DNA of 23,819 nucleotides, taken from contig CAYXNL010000037.1 of assembly GCA_964466455.1 (NCBI GenBank), positions 1 through 23,819 on the forward strand, given 5' to 3'. Made by a program: the position numbers and the translations under genes. Position 1 is the first letter of the stretch. Each line of letters starts with the position of its first letter. The notes beneath the pieces were generated by a model. It was not told the origin of the DNA, did not search any database, and worked only from the letters and a program-made list of their open reading frames with translations. The stretch comes from S010-25 sp964466455 (GTDB lineage Bacteria; Pseudomonadota; Gammaproteobacteria; SZUA-229). This document shows, in pieces, positions 16,598-23,819 of the stretch.

Positions 16598-18109
16598 TTA
16601 ATCCCGCCAGCCGGTAATTTTTCTGATACAGGCCTGATTCAGTGCCTCTGCCCGTTGCATCGTATCCGCTTCATTATAGCAACGAAATTCGGGGGCATTG
16701 CCGGAGGGACGTAAATGGATAATTTCATTATTGCAGAAGTGGATACGCAGACCATCTGTTGTGTCCACGGACTGTACCTTTCCACATAAGTCACCAAACT
16801 CTGCTTCGATTGCCTGATAACGGTTATCACTATCTGCCAGTTGAGTGAGTCTTTGTTGTGACAACTTTGTCGGGAAATCTTTGACCCGACCACTGGCAGT
16901 GTAACGTGCTGGTAGTGATTTGGTGAGTGAAGTCAGGGTGCAGCGCCGTGCCTTTGCATCGGCAAGTAAAGACACAATAACGATCACCGCATCACGAGTG
17001 GGTAAGGGTTCAAGTGTTCGTTCCTCTTTTTCAATAGATGTAGCCAGCAGGAAACCACCATTGGCTTCATAACCGGCAACGTTAAGCGCTCCTCCCGCTA
17101 CCAGATCCTGCATGGCGGCAATAACATAGGGGGAACCGATTTTTGTTCGTCTCACTGATTGAAAGCGGTTGCATTTTTCAACCGCAGAGTTACTACTGAC
17201 CGGTGTAATAATATGGTCGATATTCAGATAGCTGGCACAGAGAATGCCTGTGATATCCCCGCGTAACCACTGACCGGTTTCTGTACCAACCAGAGGCCGA
17301 TCTGCATCCCCGTCGGTGGAAACAATGGCATCAAGGGAATGTTGCTGTACCCAGGTTCGTGCCAGAACAATGTCCTCTTCACGAATCGCTTCTGTATCGA
17401 CAGGAATAAAATGGTCACTGCGCCCAAGACGGATAACTTCTGCCCCCAGATCGGTTAACAGACTGTAAATTATATCGCGACCAACACTGGAGTGCTCATA
17501 CAGACCGACACGCATTCCCTCAAGTGTGTCGGCGTTAAAAAATGTCAGGTAACGCTGTAGGTAACTTTTTTCTGCCTCCGAGTTTAATTCTCCCAGGTAA
17601 TCTTCTGCCCTGACAAAATTGCCATCCTGAGTAAACATGCCATCTTCTATATTAACAAGCTGATGGCTAATACCCTGTTCATCCGCCTTCAGGATCTCCC
17701 CTTCTGCGGTATTAAATTTAATGCCATTACGATCATCTGGTATATGGCTACCCGTTACCATTATGGCCGGAATTTTTTTCTGCAGGCCATAATAAGCAAT
17801 CGCTGGTGATGGAATGTGGCCGCAGTAAACTGGCCGACAGGCTGAATCTTTTATGGCGCGGGCAACCGCATTCATAATACGTCCGGTGCTACGACGAAGA
17901 TCCCCGGCAATAGCAATATTACTGCCTTTCTGTAACTGCCCCTGAGTATCCAGATACTGTAAAAAGGCACGCGTATAGGCATAACAGATAAGATCAGTCA
18001 TCGCAGTAACCCGACCACGGGCACCACTGGTTCCAAACGAAACCCCACTGGTTTGCATTAGTGTTGCAATACGACAGGGATTGGTAATTAATACATTTTC
18101 ATTAGGCAT
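16598..18109 (-). CDS. Phosphomannomutase/phosphoglucomutase family protein (alpha-D-phosphohexomutase)
   Basis: 503 residues of the alpha-D-phosphohexomutase family, moving phosphate between C6 and C1 of hexose phosphates. The phosphoserine loop TGSHIPDDRNGIKF has S121. The metal loop is DGDADR (266-271; usually DGDGDR), the sugar loop GYEANGGF (E348-ANGG), and the phosphate-binding loop RPSGNAPEFR near the C-terminus. All four active-site loops are present. The EANGG loop differs from the GEMSGH of AlgC-type enzymes, so the preferred sugar is uncertain. Next to manC, mannose-6-P to mannose-1-P is the likely reaction. Residues 1-17 precede the conserved start of the fold, so Met18 is an alternative start; neither has a strong ribosome binding site. 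Its 5' side diverges from the DUF4266 gene. Confidence 0.9.
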   Translation of the reverse strand: MPNENVLITNPCRIATLMQTSGVSFGTSGARGRVTAMTDLICYAYTRAFLQYLDTQGQLQKGSNIAIAGDLRRSTGRIMNAVARAIKDSACRPVYCGHIPSPAIAYYGLQKKIPAIMVTGSHIPDDRNGIKFNTAEGEILKADEQGISHQLVNIEDGMFTQDGNFVRAEDYLGELNSEAEKSYLQRYLTFFNADTLEGMRVGLYEHSSVGRDIIYSLLTDLGAEVIRLGRSDHFIPVDTEAIREEDIVLARTWVQQHSLDAIVSTDGDADRPLVGTETGQWLRGDITGILCASYLNIDHIITPVSSNSAVEKCNRFQSVRRTKIGSPYVIAAMQDLVAGGALNVAGYEANGGFLLATSIEKEERTLEPLPTRDAVIVIVSLLADAKARRCTLTSLTKSLPARYTASGRVKDFPTKLSQQRLTQLADSDNRYQAIEAEFGDLCGKVQSVDTTDGLRIHFCNNEIIHLRPSGNAPEFRCYNEADTMQRAEALNQACIRKITGWRD

Positions 18110-18185
18110 AAAATATCTGTAATATGTGATGAATGGAGAAGTAAACTGATTCTGACTTATTTATTCGCCAATGCAATAGTATTTG

Positions 18186-18214
18186 TTGATAGCTTGCAAA
18201 AAACTGTCTACAAT
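18186..18214 (+). promoter_or_regulatory. Sigma70-type promoter for the DUF4266-DUF3570 pair
   Basis: TTGATA (18186-18191) and TACAAT (18209-18214) are separated by exactly 17 bases, close to the -35/-10 consensus. Transcription would start near 18221 and leave a leader of about 120 bases before the DUF4266 start at 18344. Prediction from sequence only. Confidence 0.55.
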
Positions 18215-18228
18215 AGACCTGATCTATT
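18206..18228. promoter_or_regulatory. Overlapping inverted repeats at the -10/start region, possible operator
   Basis: GTCTA-CAA-TAGAC (18206-18218) is a perfect 5-bp dyad covering the -10 element. AATAGA-CCTGA-TCTATT (18212-18228) is a 6-bp dyad around the expected transcription start. Either could bind a dimeric repressor. No regulator gene is adjacent, so the protein is unknown. Confidence 0.35.
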
Positions 18229-18343
18229 CAAAGATCGCCCAAATGTCCCAAAATAGAAGTTTGATATGGCTACCTGTGTGTCGGTAACGTGTCCGACTGC
18301 ACGTACGTTATATTATTACAATAAATCCGTTAATGACCTTTTA

Positions 18344-18598
18344 ATGATGACACAAACTATCTCACTACGCTTTTTAATGCTCTGCTTTTTTCTGTTGCTA
18401 TGTTCCGCATGCTCTACCATTAAAAATATGAGCTTACAGGAAAAGGTAAAACCCTGGGAAAAAGATATTCTTGCACAAAAAACCATGCAAATTCCTTCGG
18501 ATGCCATGTTTAACTTCACCGATGAACACATTTTTTCCAGTAAAGAGGCGTCCACCGGTGGCAATAGTGTTGGTGGCGGTGGATGTGGCTGTAACTAA
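18344..18598 (+). CDS. DUF4266 small lipoprotein with Cys/Gly-rich tail
   Basis: 84 residues from ATG 18344. The open frame extends upstream to ATG 18266, but only the internal start places a signal sequence at the N-terminus (MMTQTISLRFLMLCFFLLLCSAC), which is why it is chosen; ATG 18347 is equally possible. CSAC is an acceptable if imperfect lipobox, giving a lipid-anchored Cys. The mature part contains VKPWEKDILAQKTM and FNFTDEHIFSSKEASTGG, and ends in GGNSVGGGGCGCN, the characteristic DUF4266 ending with two closely spaced Cys that might bind metal or a cofactor. It is followed after 36 bp by a DUF3570 gene, a pairing seen in many proteobacteria. Function unknown; an envelope redox role has been suggested from gene neighbourhoods, and I cannot test that here. 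Confidence 0.85.
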   Translation: MMTQTISLRFLMLCFFLLLCSACSTIKNMSLQEKVKPWEKDILAQKTMQIPSDAMFNFTDEHIFSSKEASTGGNSVGGGGCGCN

Positions 18599-18634
18599 TC
18601 GATACCGGACACAGGGAAACACAGGGACAATACA

Positions 18635-19879
18635 ATGAGATCAATTAAAAATAAACTAACCATTGCGACCTGCACTTTACTTTCACAACACAGTGCTGGC
18701 GTTGTCGCACTGGAAAATGCATGGGATATCGATGCTTCCTATTTAAAGTACAGTGAAGCGGATGATCGTATTTCTGTTGATAAATATATTGTCAAAGCCG
18801 GTGGTGATGTTTCAAATTATGACAGAGTAAATCTAACGGCAGTGCTTGATACCATGTCTGGCTCCACTCCATCTGGTGCGGTAAAGCAGAGTACGGTTTC
18901 TTTTACCGGAGCCTCCGGTGGGGGTAGCGGCCCGATTGAAACCAATGCCTCTGCATTATCAAAGTTTAGCGACACACGCACAGCTTTAAGTATGGCCTGG
19001 ACCCACGCCCACGCTAATAACTGGACACTGGACTATAATGGCGCTGTTTCAGTTGAAAATGATTACCGCTCCTATAGTGGCGCAATCACTGTCAATAAAG
19101 AAACCGCAGATAAAGAATATAAGTTTACTGCCGGTATCGCAGGAACCTTTGATACGATTTTTCGTGTAGGGAATGGTAATACTCCGGTTCCACTTAGCAA
19201 AATCAAGGATAATCTGTTTTATGGCGAAGGTAAAAAAGACACAACCGATATTATCCTCGGTTTAACACGTATTATTAACCGCAGAACCATTGGTCAGGTA
19301 AATCTGTCATACAGTGTTGCCAAAGGTTATCTGACCGATCCGTATAAAGTTTTCAGTGTCGTTGATATAAACAGCAATAAAGCTTACGATAGTTTTTATG
19401 AAAGCAGACCATCCACTCGCAAACGAATGGCACTAACTTTCCACCTTAATCACCAACTGTTTCCTGTTAATGATATTATCCAGTTGTCCTATCGCTATTA
19501 CACGGATGACTGGAAAGTAAAATCACATACCGTTCGATTTAACTATCACCATCAATTTGGTGGCAGGCAGTATTTTGAATCCGGTATCCGGCTGTATCAT
19601 CAGTCCAAAGCTTTTTTCTACCAGAATGAATTTTATGCAGTGGTTGAAAATAATCCGGCAGCTCCCAGCATACCGGATACCTTCCCGCAATACATCAGTG
19701 CCGATTACCGCCTTGATAGCATAGACAGTGTTACTCCAGATTTGCGTTATGGTATCGAAACTGGTCCAGATGGCCTGTTACGGATCAGACTGGCCTATAT
19801 GTATCAGTCATTTAGCACATCTGAATTTAGTATCAATAAGGCAATTATTTTTCAGATAGCCTATAACAAACTTTTTTAG
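18635..19879 (+). CDS. DUF3570 predicted outer-membrane beta-barrel protein
   Basis: 414 residues. The N-terminus (MRSIKNKLTIATCTLL...GVVA) looks like a signal peptide cleaved before LENAWD. The rest alternates polar and hydrophobic residues with many aromatic strand ends (RQYFESGIRLYHQSKAFFYQ) and ends IIFQIAYNKLF, with the C-terminal Phe expected of BAM-inserted barrels. The beginning (DASYLKYSEADDRISVDKY, NLTAVLDTMSGSTPSGA) is typical of DUF3570, which occurs next to DUF4266 genes. AGGGA (18623-18627) lies 7 bases before the ATG. It probably forms an outer-membrane pore or conduit working with the DUF4266 lipoprotein. Its 3' end converges on the DUF1501 gene, 10 bp away. Family confident, function unknown. 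Confidence 0.87.
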   Translation: MRSIKNKLTIATCTLLSQHSAGVVALENAWDIDASYLKYSEADDRISVDKYIVKAGGDVSNYDRVNLTAVLDTMSGSTPSGAVKQSTVSFTGASGGGSGPIETNASALSKFSDTRTALSMAWTHAHANNWTLDYNGAVSVENDYRSYSGAITVNKETADKEYKFTAGIAGTFDTIFRVGNGNTPVPLSKIKDNLFYGEGKKDTTDIILGLTRIINRRTIGQVNLSYSVAKGYLTDPYKVFSVVDINSNKAYDSFYESRPSTRKRMALTFHLNHQLFPVNDIIQLSYRYYTDDWKVKSHTVRFNYHHQFGGRQYFESGIRLYHQSKAFFYQNEFYAVVENNPAAPSIPDTFPQYISADYRLDSIDSVTPDLRYGIETGPDGLLRIRLAYMYQSFSTSEFSINKAIIFQIAYNKLF

Positions 19880-19889
19880 ACTACCTTCA

Positions 19890-21530
19890 TTACACTGCGC
19901 CATTGGTTGCCGGGTCTTCATTGATGGGTGGCGAACCGGGGTCAATATAACGGCTCGGTTGAGCCGGATCAGCATAGGACGTTAAGGGCTCCGGATTATC
20001 CTGATCGATAATGGCCTGTGGCACAACACCAAAATATTTATATATTGTTGCAGCCACTGACATTGGTTCAAATTCATAACTACCCGATGCTGGCTGGGTA
20101 AACTGGCTATCTTCCCCAGCATTACCGACTCTAACCGTTTTCCCCACCACTTTCCCAAGTGCATCATTACCCTTTATGGTTCTCAGATTTGGCTGTGTCC
20201 CACCCAGGGTATAAAAGTTCTGATTATTACCGTGGTTCCAGCCTAATGAATTATTCAGGTTTACCCGGCGACCAAAATCACCAAATACATTAATAATAAT
20301 ATTATTGGTCGGGCGGTTTAATGCATTAATTTGTGTGGGTGAATTATGCGAATACTTAATATGCATCATAGCAACCCGTAACGCATCAAATACCTGACGC
20401 ATACGCCCCGGATAACGGTCAACACCATTATTGTGGTCATCCCAGCCACCAAAAGCACCCCCTACTGTAGTAAATAGTGTGCCAGGATTTTCAACTGCCA
20501 GAGTCACGGCGGCACGTAAACTACGACCAACTGATGTGTTCGGATAGGCAAGAACCGTACTGCCGCCATTCGCCGTAATATCAGCCAGACCAGTCAGTGT
20601 GGGCAAGACAGATAAATTTGCACTGGAAAAAACATTCATTGCCTGCGCCAGATCCTGACGTAATCTGAACGCCTCAATCACTTCGGCATAATTACGTCCT
20701 GATTCGGCGATGCTTTTCTGTACAAGTGTATCCAGCATTTTATTTTCCGCCACCGGGTCTGCAACGGGGTTAGGCAAATCACGTGTAAACGGGTTGCTTA
20801 AATCCTGACTCACCGATATACCATTAAATAGAAGAGGTACACTAACACTGGAGTCTTTATCAAAAATTCTTGTATCTCCATCGAGAATAGAGACAAAAGG
20901 CATAACCAGTTTTTCTACATCATTAATTGCGGTGCCATCTGCTAATCTTGTATTGCTTTCAAACAGAGAACGGTGTTGTGAAATTAACGCGGCAAGTTTG
21001 TAGCCGAAACCGGGAGCCAGATCAATATCCAGTGAACCTTTCTGGCTCATTAATATATTTTCACGATGCGACTGTGATGTGTTTTTACGTTTCATCATGG
21101 TACGGTAAACTGACATATGCCCCTGTGAAACCAGAAACTCCATATCATCCCCGCCTGCTCCCCGATCAGCTTCGTTATTAATTCCTGATTTATTAGACCC
21201 CCAGAAACCTCGCGGCGTAACAAGACCATTACCGGCGAGTGATTGTGGATCTAAAATACCTGGAAAAAAATCAGCATATTTCGTTTCCGAGTTTTGTTCA
21301 ATGTTAGCAATATTGGACAAATTTCCGGCAAGTTCCGATGGCCCGCCATATAAAAAAATATTAATAACCTGTGGCATTACAACTGGAACACTGCTGGCAT
21401 TCATGTTTATTGCTGCATAATTAATCGCGGCATCAGCATTTTTATACATTGATGACAGAGAAAAAGACTGAGGGAGAATGGTCGCACCACCTGCCGCAGC
21501 CAATGTTTTTAAAAATATTCTACGATTCAT
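19890..21530 (-). CDS. DUF1501 family protein with Tat signal
   Basis: About 546 residues. The N-terminus MNRRIFLKTLAAAGGATILPQ is a Tat signal (RRxFLK, then an Ala/Gly-rich stretch), so the protein is exported folded. DUF1501 hallmarks are INIFLYGGPSELAGNL near the start, FGGWDDHNNGVDRYPGRMRQVFDAL in the middle, and INVFGDFGRRVNLNNSLGWNHGNNQNF later. The family belongs to the alkaline-phosphatase-like (sulfatase-like) fold, and the Asp and His residues in these segments may bind metal. No confirmed reaction is known to me. ATG 21530 is preferred over ATG 21536 because AAAGGG lies 6 bases before it, directly abutting the upstream ATG. It follows the lipoprotein gene by about 15 bp, and they form an operon. 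Confidence 0.87.
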   Translation of the reverse strand: MNRRIFLKTLAAAGGATILPQSFSLSSMYKNADAAINYAAINMNASSVPVVMPQVINIFLYGGPSELAGNLSNIANIEQNSETKYADFFPGILDPQSLAGNGLVTPRGFWGSNKSGINNEADRGAGGDDMEFLVSQGHMSVYRTMMKRKNTSQSHRENILMSQKGSLDIDLAPGFGYKLAALISQHRSLFESNTRLADGTAINDVEKLVMPFVSILDGDTRIFDKDSSVSVPLLFNGISVSQDLSNPFTRDLPNPVADPVAENKMLDTLVQKSIAESGRNYAEVIEAFRLRQDLAQAMNVFSSANLSVLPTLTGLADITANGGSTVLAYPNTSVGRSLRAAVTLAVENPGTLFTTVGGAFGGWDDHNNGVDRYPGRMRQVFDALRVAMMHIKYSHNSPTQINALNRPTNNIIINVFGDFGRRVNLNNSLGWNHGNNQNFYTLGGTQPNLRTIKGNDALGKVVGKTVRVGNAGEDSQFTQPASGSYEFEPMSVAATIYKYFGVVPQAIIDQDNPEPLTSYADPAQPSRYIDPGSPPINEDPATNGAV

Positions 21531-21545
21531 AATCATCCCTTTGTG

Positions 21546-23276
21546 TTAAGTAACCGATGGAAAATAATATAGCTCAGGTAAACGTGAAATATAGTCCAGA
21601 ACATCTTCTGTCAGATCAAGATATCTATATTGCTTGATAACCTCACTATCAACTTTCTGCACCGTAACTGTGTCAGTATAATTATGCACATTGACCAGGT
21701 AGTTATATAAACCCTGACGCTCTGTTGTTGTTGCCCGCCGATGTAGCGTATTGAGAAACAGATAGTCAATATAATCATTCAGTGACAGGTTTTTAATAAA
21801 ACCAGATAGTTTACGGTTTTCATCATAAATCAGTCCCGCTCCTGCTTTATTCACACCGCCACTATAGCTGGATGTATTCAGGAACAGATCTTTGCGAATC
21901 GCTTTATGGTAATTACCGAAACTTAATGCATCCAGTGGAACACCTGGCAGGCGACCAATTTTTAATGACATGGCATTCCAGTTCATCCCGCCAAGATAAG
22001 TTGCACTATTCTGGTTGGATTGCATATCCATAAATATTCTTTTCCCAACCCGCCCTGCATTTGCCTTCACATCCCACTTTAAAGTATCCAGTAGTGGCAG
22101 AAAACTTTCTTCGAAAGATTTGGGTCGTTGAGTATTTAGCAGATATTCACGAGAGAATAAAATAGCGGTAAAAATATCTTCGTAGGTTTTCGGGTTCGAA
22201 TTGATAATCGCCTGCCTGACAGCCAGACGTTTCTGCTTTAATACTTTACCGGGAAAGAAATAATTAATAATAACTTCTACTGCACGAGGCATAAGTAAAC
22301 TGTGTCCCGCCACCACATCATAAACATCATTACAACTTGTCACAAATGATTTATTCAAGATTAACTTTGGCGTTGTGTTCGGATAATCAGTCCGGCTAAT
22401 CAGGTAATCATCACTGGCACGGGTCAAAAATAGATCCTTACATGCGATACCAGCATTTTCGATAGAAGTCGGCAAAGTGGCAATCAATGGAAACTTTGCC
22501 TTCTGTGCCTCGGTTAAACGACCATCCTGAAACAGGCCAAGATAATTTTCAAATGCTTCCAGTGCGGCATTCTGAGGAGTACGGGCAACACGCCAACGTG
22601 CCAGAGAAGGTAAATTAGCCCGTACCATTTGTTTGATAGTTGAACGTTTTTTAATATTACTACTGAGAAATCGATACATCCGCTGTACATCCAGCATATC
22701 AGCACTTTCCATTTCTTCAGCCGGTGAATACATGACGGTATTCGCCAGAAAATAGGCCATCCAGTTTACATATAAATCTCGGCTGATGGGATAGTCCTTG
22801 ATACGAGCCAGCGGCAGCTGACGTGGACGCTGATTACTTTGCAGGTCGGTTCTTGTATCAAATTGGTACCTTGCCTTTGCCATATCAGGATTACTTAAAT
22901 CGGCATCCAGTCCATCAATGGCCCGATCGTACTGATTAATGCTGTCCAGACTCAGGTTACGTGATAACTGTCTGCGTGTATCATTGATGAAGTTTGAATT
23001 TCGTGGACGCAGTGTTTTCATTCCGGTAGAAAAATCAAAAAACTGGTCGGCTGTAATCCCCCTGAACAAAGTACCGTAGAGTTTACTGGCTACCTGATAT
23101 TGTTTTTCGGGTGCTAAGTTATTAAATTCCTGCTGGCTCAATGCAGCCGCTGCGCCACCAGCCTTGAATCCTGTCTGTCCACCGGGGGTACCGGGATCAC
23201 AGGCAATCAGGCTAATTGATAATAAAACAATTACCGTTGTAGATTTAAGCAGGCAAAAAAAATGTCTGGGCATCAT
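21546..23276 (-). CDS. Large lipoprotein of unassigned family, operon partner of DUF1501
   Basis: 576 residues. The signal is MMPRHFFCLLKSTTVIVLLSISLIAC with a perfect lipobox LIAC (C26), followed by a Gly-rich linker, so a membrane-anchored periplasmic protein is expected. The mature part is mainly helical and basic. NLSLNDYIDYLFLNTLHRRATTTERQGLYNYL resembles the end of DUF1800/DUF1592-type proteins, which often accompany DUF1501 genes, but I cannot assign a Pfam family. Cys272, Cys279 and other Cys are scattered without heme-binding CxxCH. GAGGGA lies before the first ATG, which supports this start. It is the first gene of the minus-strand operon. Function unknown; a structural or substrate-handling partner of the DUF1501 protein is inferred. 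Confidence 0.75.
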   Translation of the reverse strand: MMPRHFFCLLKSTTVIVLLSISLIACDPGTPGGQTGFKAGGAAAALSQQEFNNLAPEKQYQVASKLYGTLFRGITADQFFDFSTGMKTLRPRNSNFINDTRRQLSRNLSLDSINQYDRAIDGLDADLSNPDMAKARYQFDTRTDLQSNQRPRQLPLARIKDYPISRDLYVNWMAYFLANTVMYSPAEEMESADMLDVQRMYRFLSSNIKKRSTIKQMVRANLPSLARWRVARTPQNAALEAFENYLGLFQDGRLTEAQKAKFPLIATLPTSIENAGIACKDLFLTRASDDYLISRTDYPNTTPKLILNKSFVTSCNDVYDVVAGHSLLMPRAVEVIINYFFPGKVLKQKRLAVRQAIINSNPKTYEDIFTAILFSREYLLNTQRPKSFEESFLPLLDTLKWDVKANAGRVGKRIFMDMQSNQNSATYLGGMNWNAMSLKIGRLPGVPLDALSFGNYHKAIRKDLFLNTSSYSGGVNKAGAGLIYDENRKLSGFIKNLSLNDYIDYLFLNTLHRRATTTERQGLYNYLVNVHNYTDTVTVQKVDSEVIKQYRYLDLTEDVLDYISRLPELYYFPSVT

Positions 23277-23819
23277 TGTGTCTTCCCTCGTATTAATCCA
23301 TTACAGCGGAATACGGTTCGTGTTTCGTTAGTTTTTACGCCAGGTACCGGGCGAGCTTGTATTATTTCTACCTGACTTTTATTTTTCGCTAAAATGATGC
23401 TTCTTTATATAACGAAGAGGCATCTATTTTGGCAAATTTAGTCTGTGCAAACAAAATAGTCTTTATTTTTGCAACATTATTTTTTAATTTTAATTTCTTT
23501 TTTAGCAGCAGGAGTATGCGCTAACATTTTGAATTTAAACGATATAATATAACATCATATCTATTTATTAAACTGAATCTTATATTTCAGGTAGCCAATA
23601 ATACATGAATTAAGTCAAAACTGTTGAAAAAATGACAAAATATAGAAATTAATAAGAAAACTACCCGCATAATTTCCCGAATAGAACAGATTGCCACAAT
23701 AAACGACAGGATCAAAAACCTGGTCCGCAAAAAGTACTCAAAGATATGAATATTAGTTATATATAAAATATCACTGCTGTCCCGTTAACAGCTAAAAAAG
23801 AGGCCTGAAAACCCCATAA
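23277..23819. other. AT-rich region without a supported gene
   Basis: 543 bases upstream of the lipoprotein-DUF1501 operon. The stretch from about 23400 to 23680 is very AT-rich with runs of T and A. I see no ORF with a plausible start and ribosome binding site, no tRNA and no clear terminator. A 31-codon frame from TTG near 23428 ends at TAA before 23525; I do not support it as a gene. The part next to 23276 should hold the operon promoter, but I cannot point to a convincing -35/-10 pair. Confidence 0.5.

Noticed and set aside
18266..18343. Longer DUF4266 start at ATG 18266
   Set aside because: It would bury the signal sequence behind 26 unrelated residues, and no ribosome binding site is apparent.

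Overview
The window looks like chromosomal DNA of a fairly AT-rich, denitrifying or NO-detoxifying gammaproteobacterium. The pointers are a bifunctional-type mnmC remnant, a YciK-like SDR, a DNR-type Crp/Fnr regulator and an AlgA-type ManC. I cannot name the genus. The sequence is a scaffold: a 100-N gap lies at 16365-16464, and the 55 bases on either side of it are the same, so the gap is probably an unmerged contig overlap.

Layout. (1) 1-4433, + strand: end of norB, then norQ, a CcoG/NapH-like membrane polyferredoxin and norD, which together form a cNor operon (norC would lie upstream, outside the window). (2) 4623-5309: a DNR-like NO-responsive regulator gene, probably controlling the nor genes. 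(3) 5339-6960, - strand: a two-gene unit with an ATGA overlap, encoding an exported pentapeptide-repeat protein and a CnoX/YbbN-like thioredoxin-TPR protein with an AGPC active site. (4) 7118-11688, + strand: a second ATGA-overlapping pair, a periplasmic diheme cytochrome c peroxidase/MauG-family protein and a 1189-residue DAHL-GAF-GAF-PAS-GGDEF-EAL c-di-GMP protein. (5) 11650-12514, - strand: a decaying mnmC with two internal stop codons and a large internal deletion, whose tail lies antisense to the end of the GGDEF-EAL gene. (6) 12622-13347: a YciK-like SDR that lacks the usual catalytic Ser. (7) 13474-18109, - strand: ugd, manC/algA and a phosphohexomutase gene, supplying UDP-glucuronate and GDP-mannose for a surface polysaccharide. 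(8) 18186-19879, + strand: a good sigma70-type promoter with inverted repeats, then a DUF4266 Cys/Gly-tailed lipoprotein and a DUF3570 outer-membrane barrel. (9) 19890-23276, - strand: a Tat-exported DUF1501 protein and a large partner lipoprotein, converging on the DUF3570 gene. (10) 23277-23819: AT-rich DNA with no gene that I can support.

How the parts work together. The first third handles NO respiration or detoxification and its regulation. The middle joins periplasmic peroxide/redox chemistry to c-di-GMP signalling. The ugd-manC-mutase group makes sugar nucleotides of the kind used in c-di-GMP-controlled matrix polysaccharides. The last 5 kb encodes four exported proteins of poorly characterised families (DUF4266, DUF3570, DUF1501 and an unassigned lipoprotein) and is the best place to look for an undescribed envelope system.
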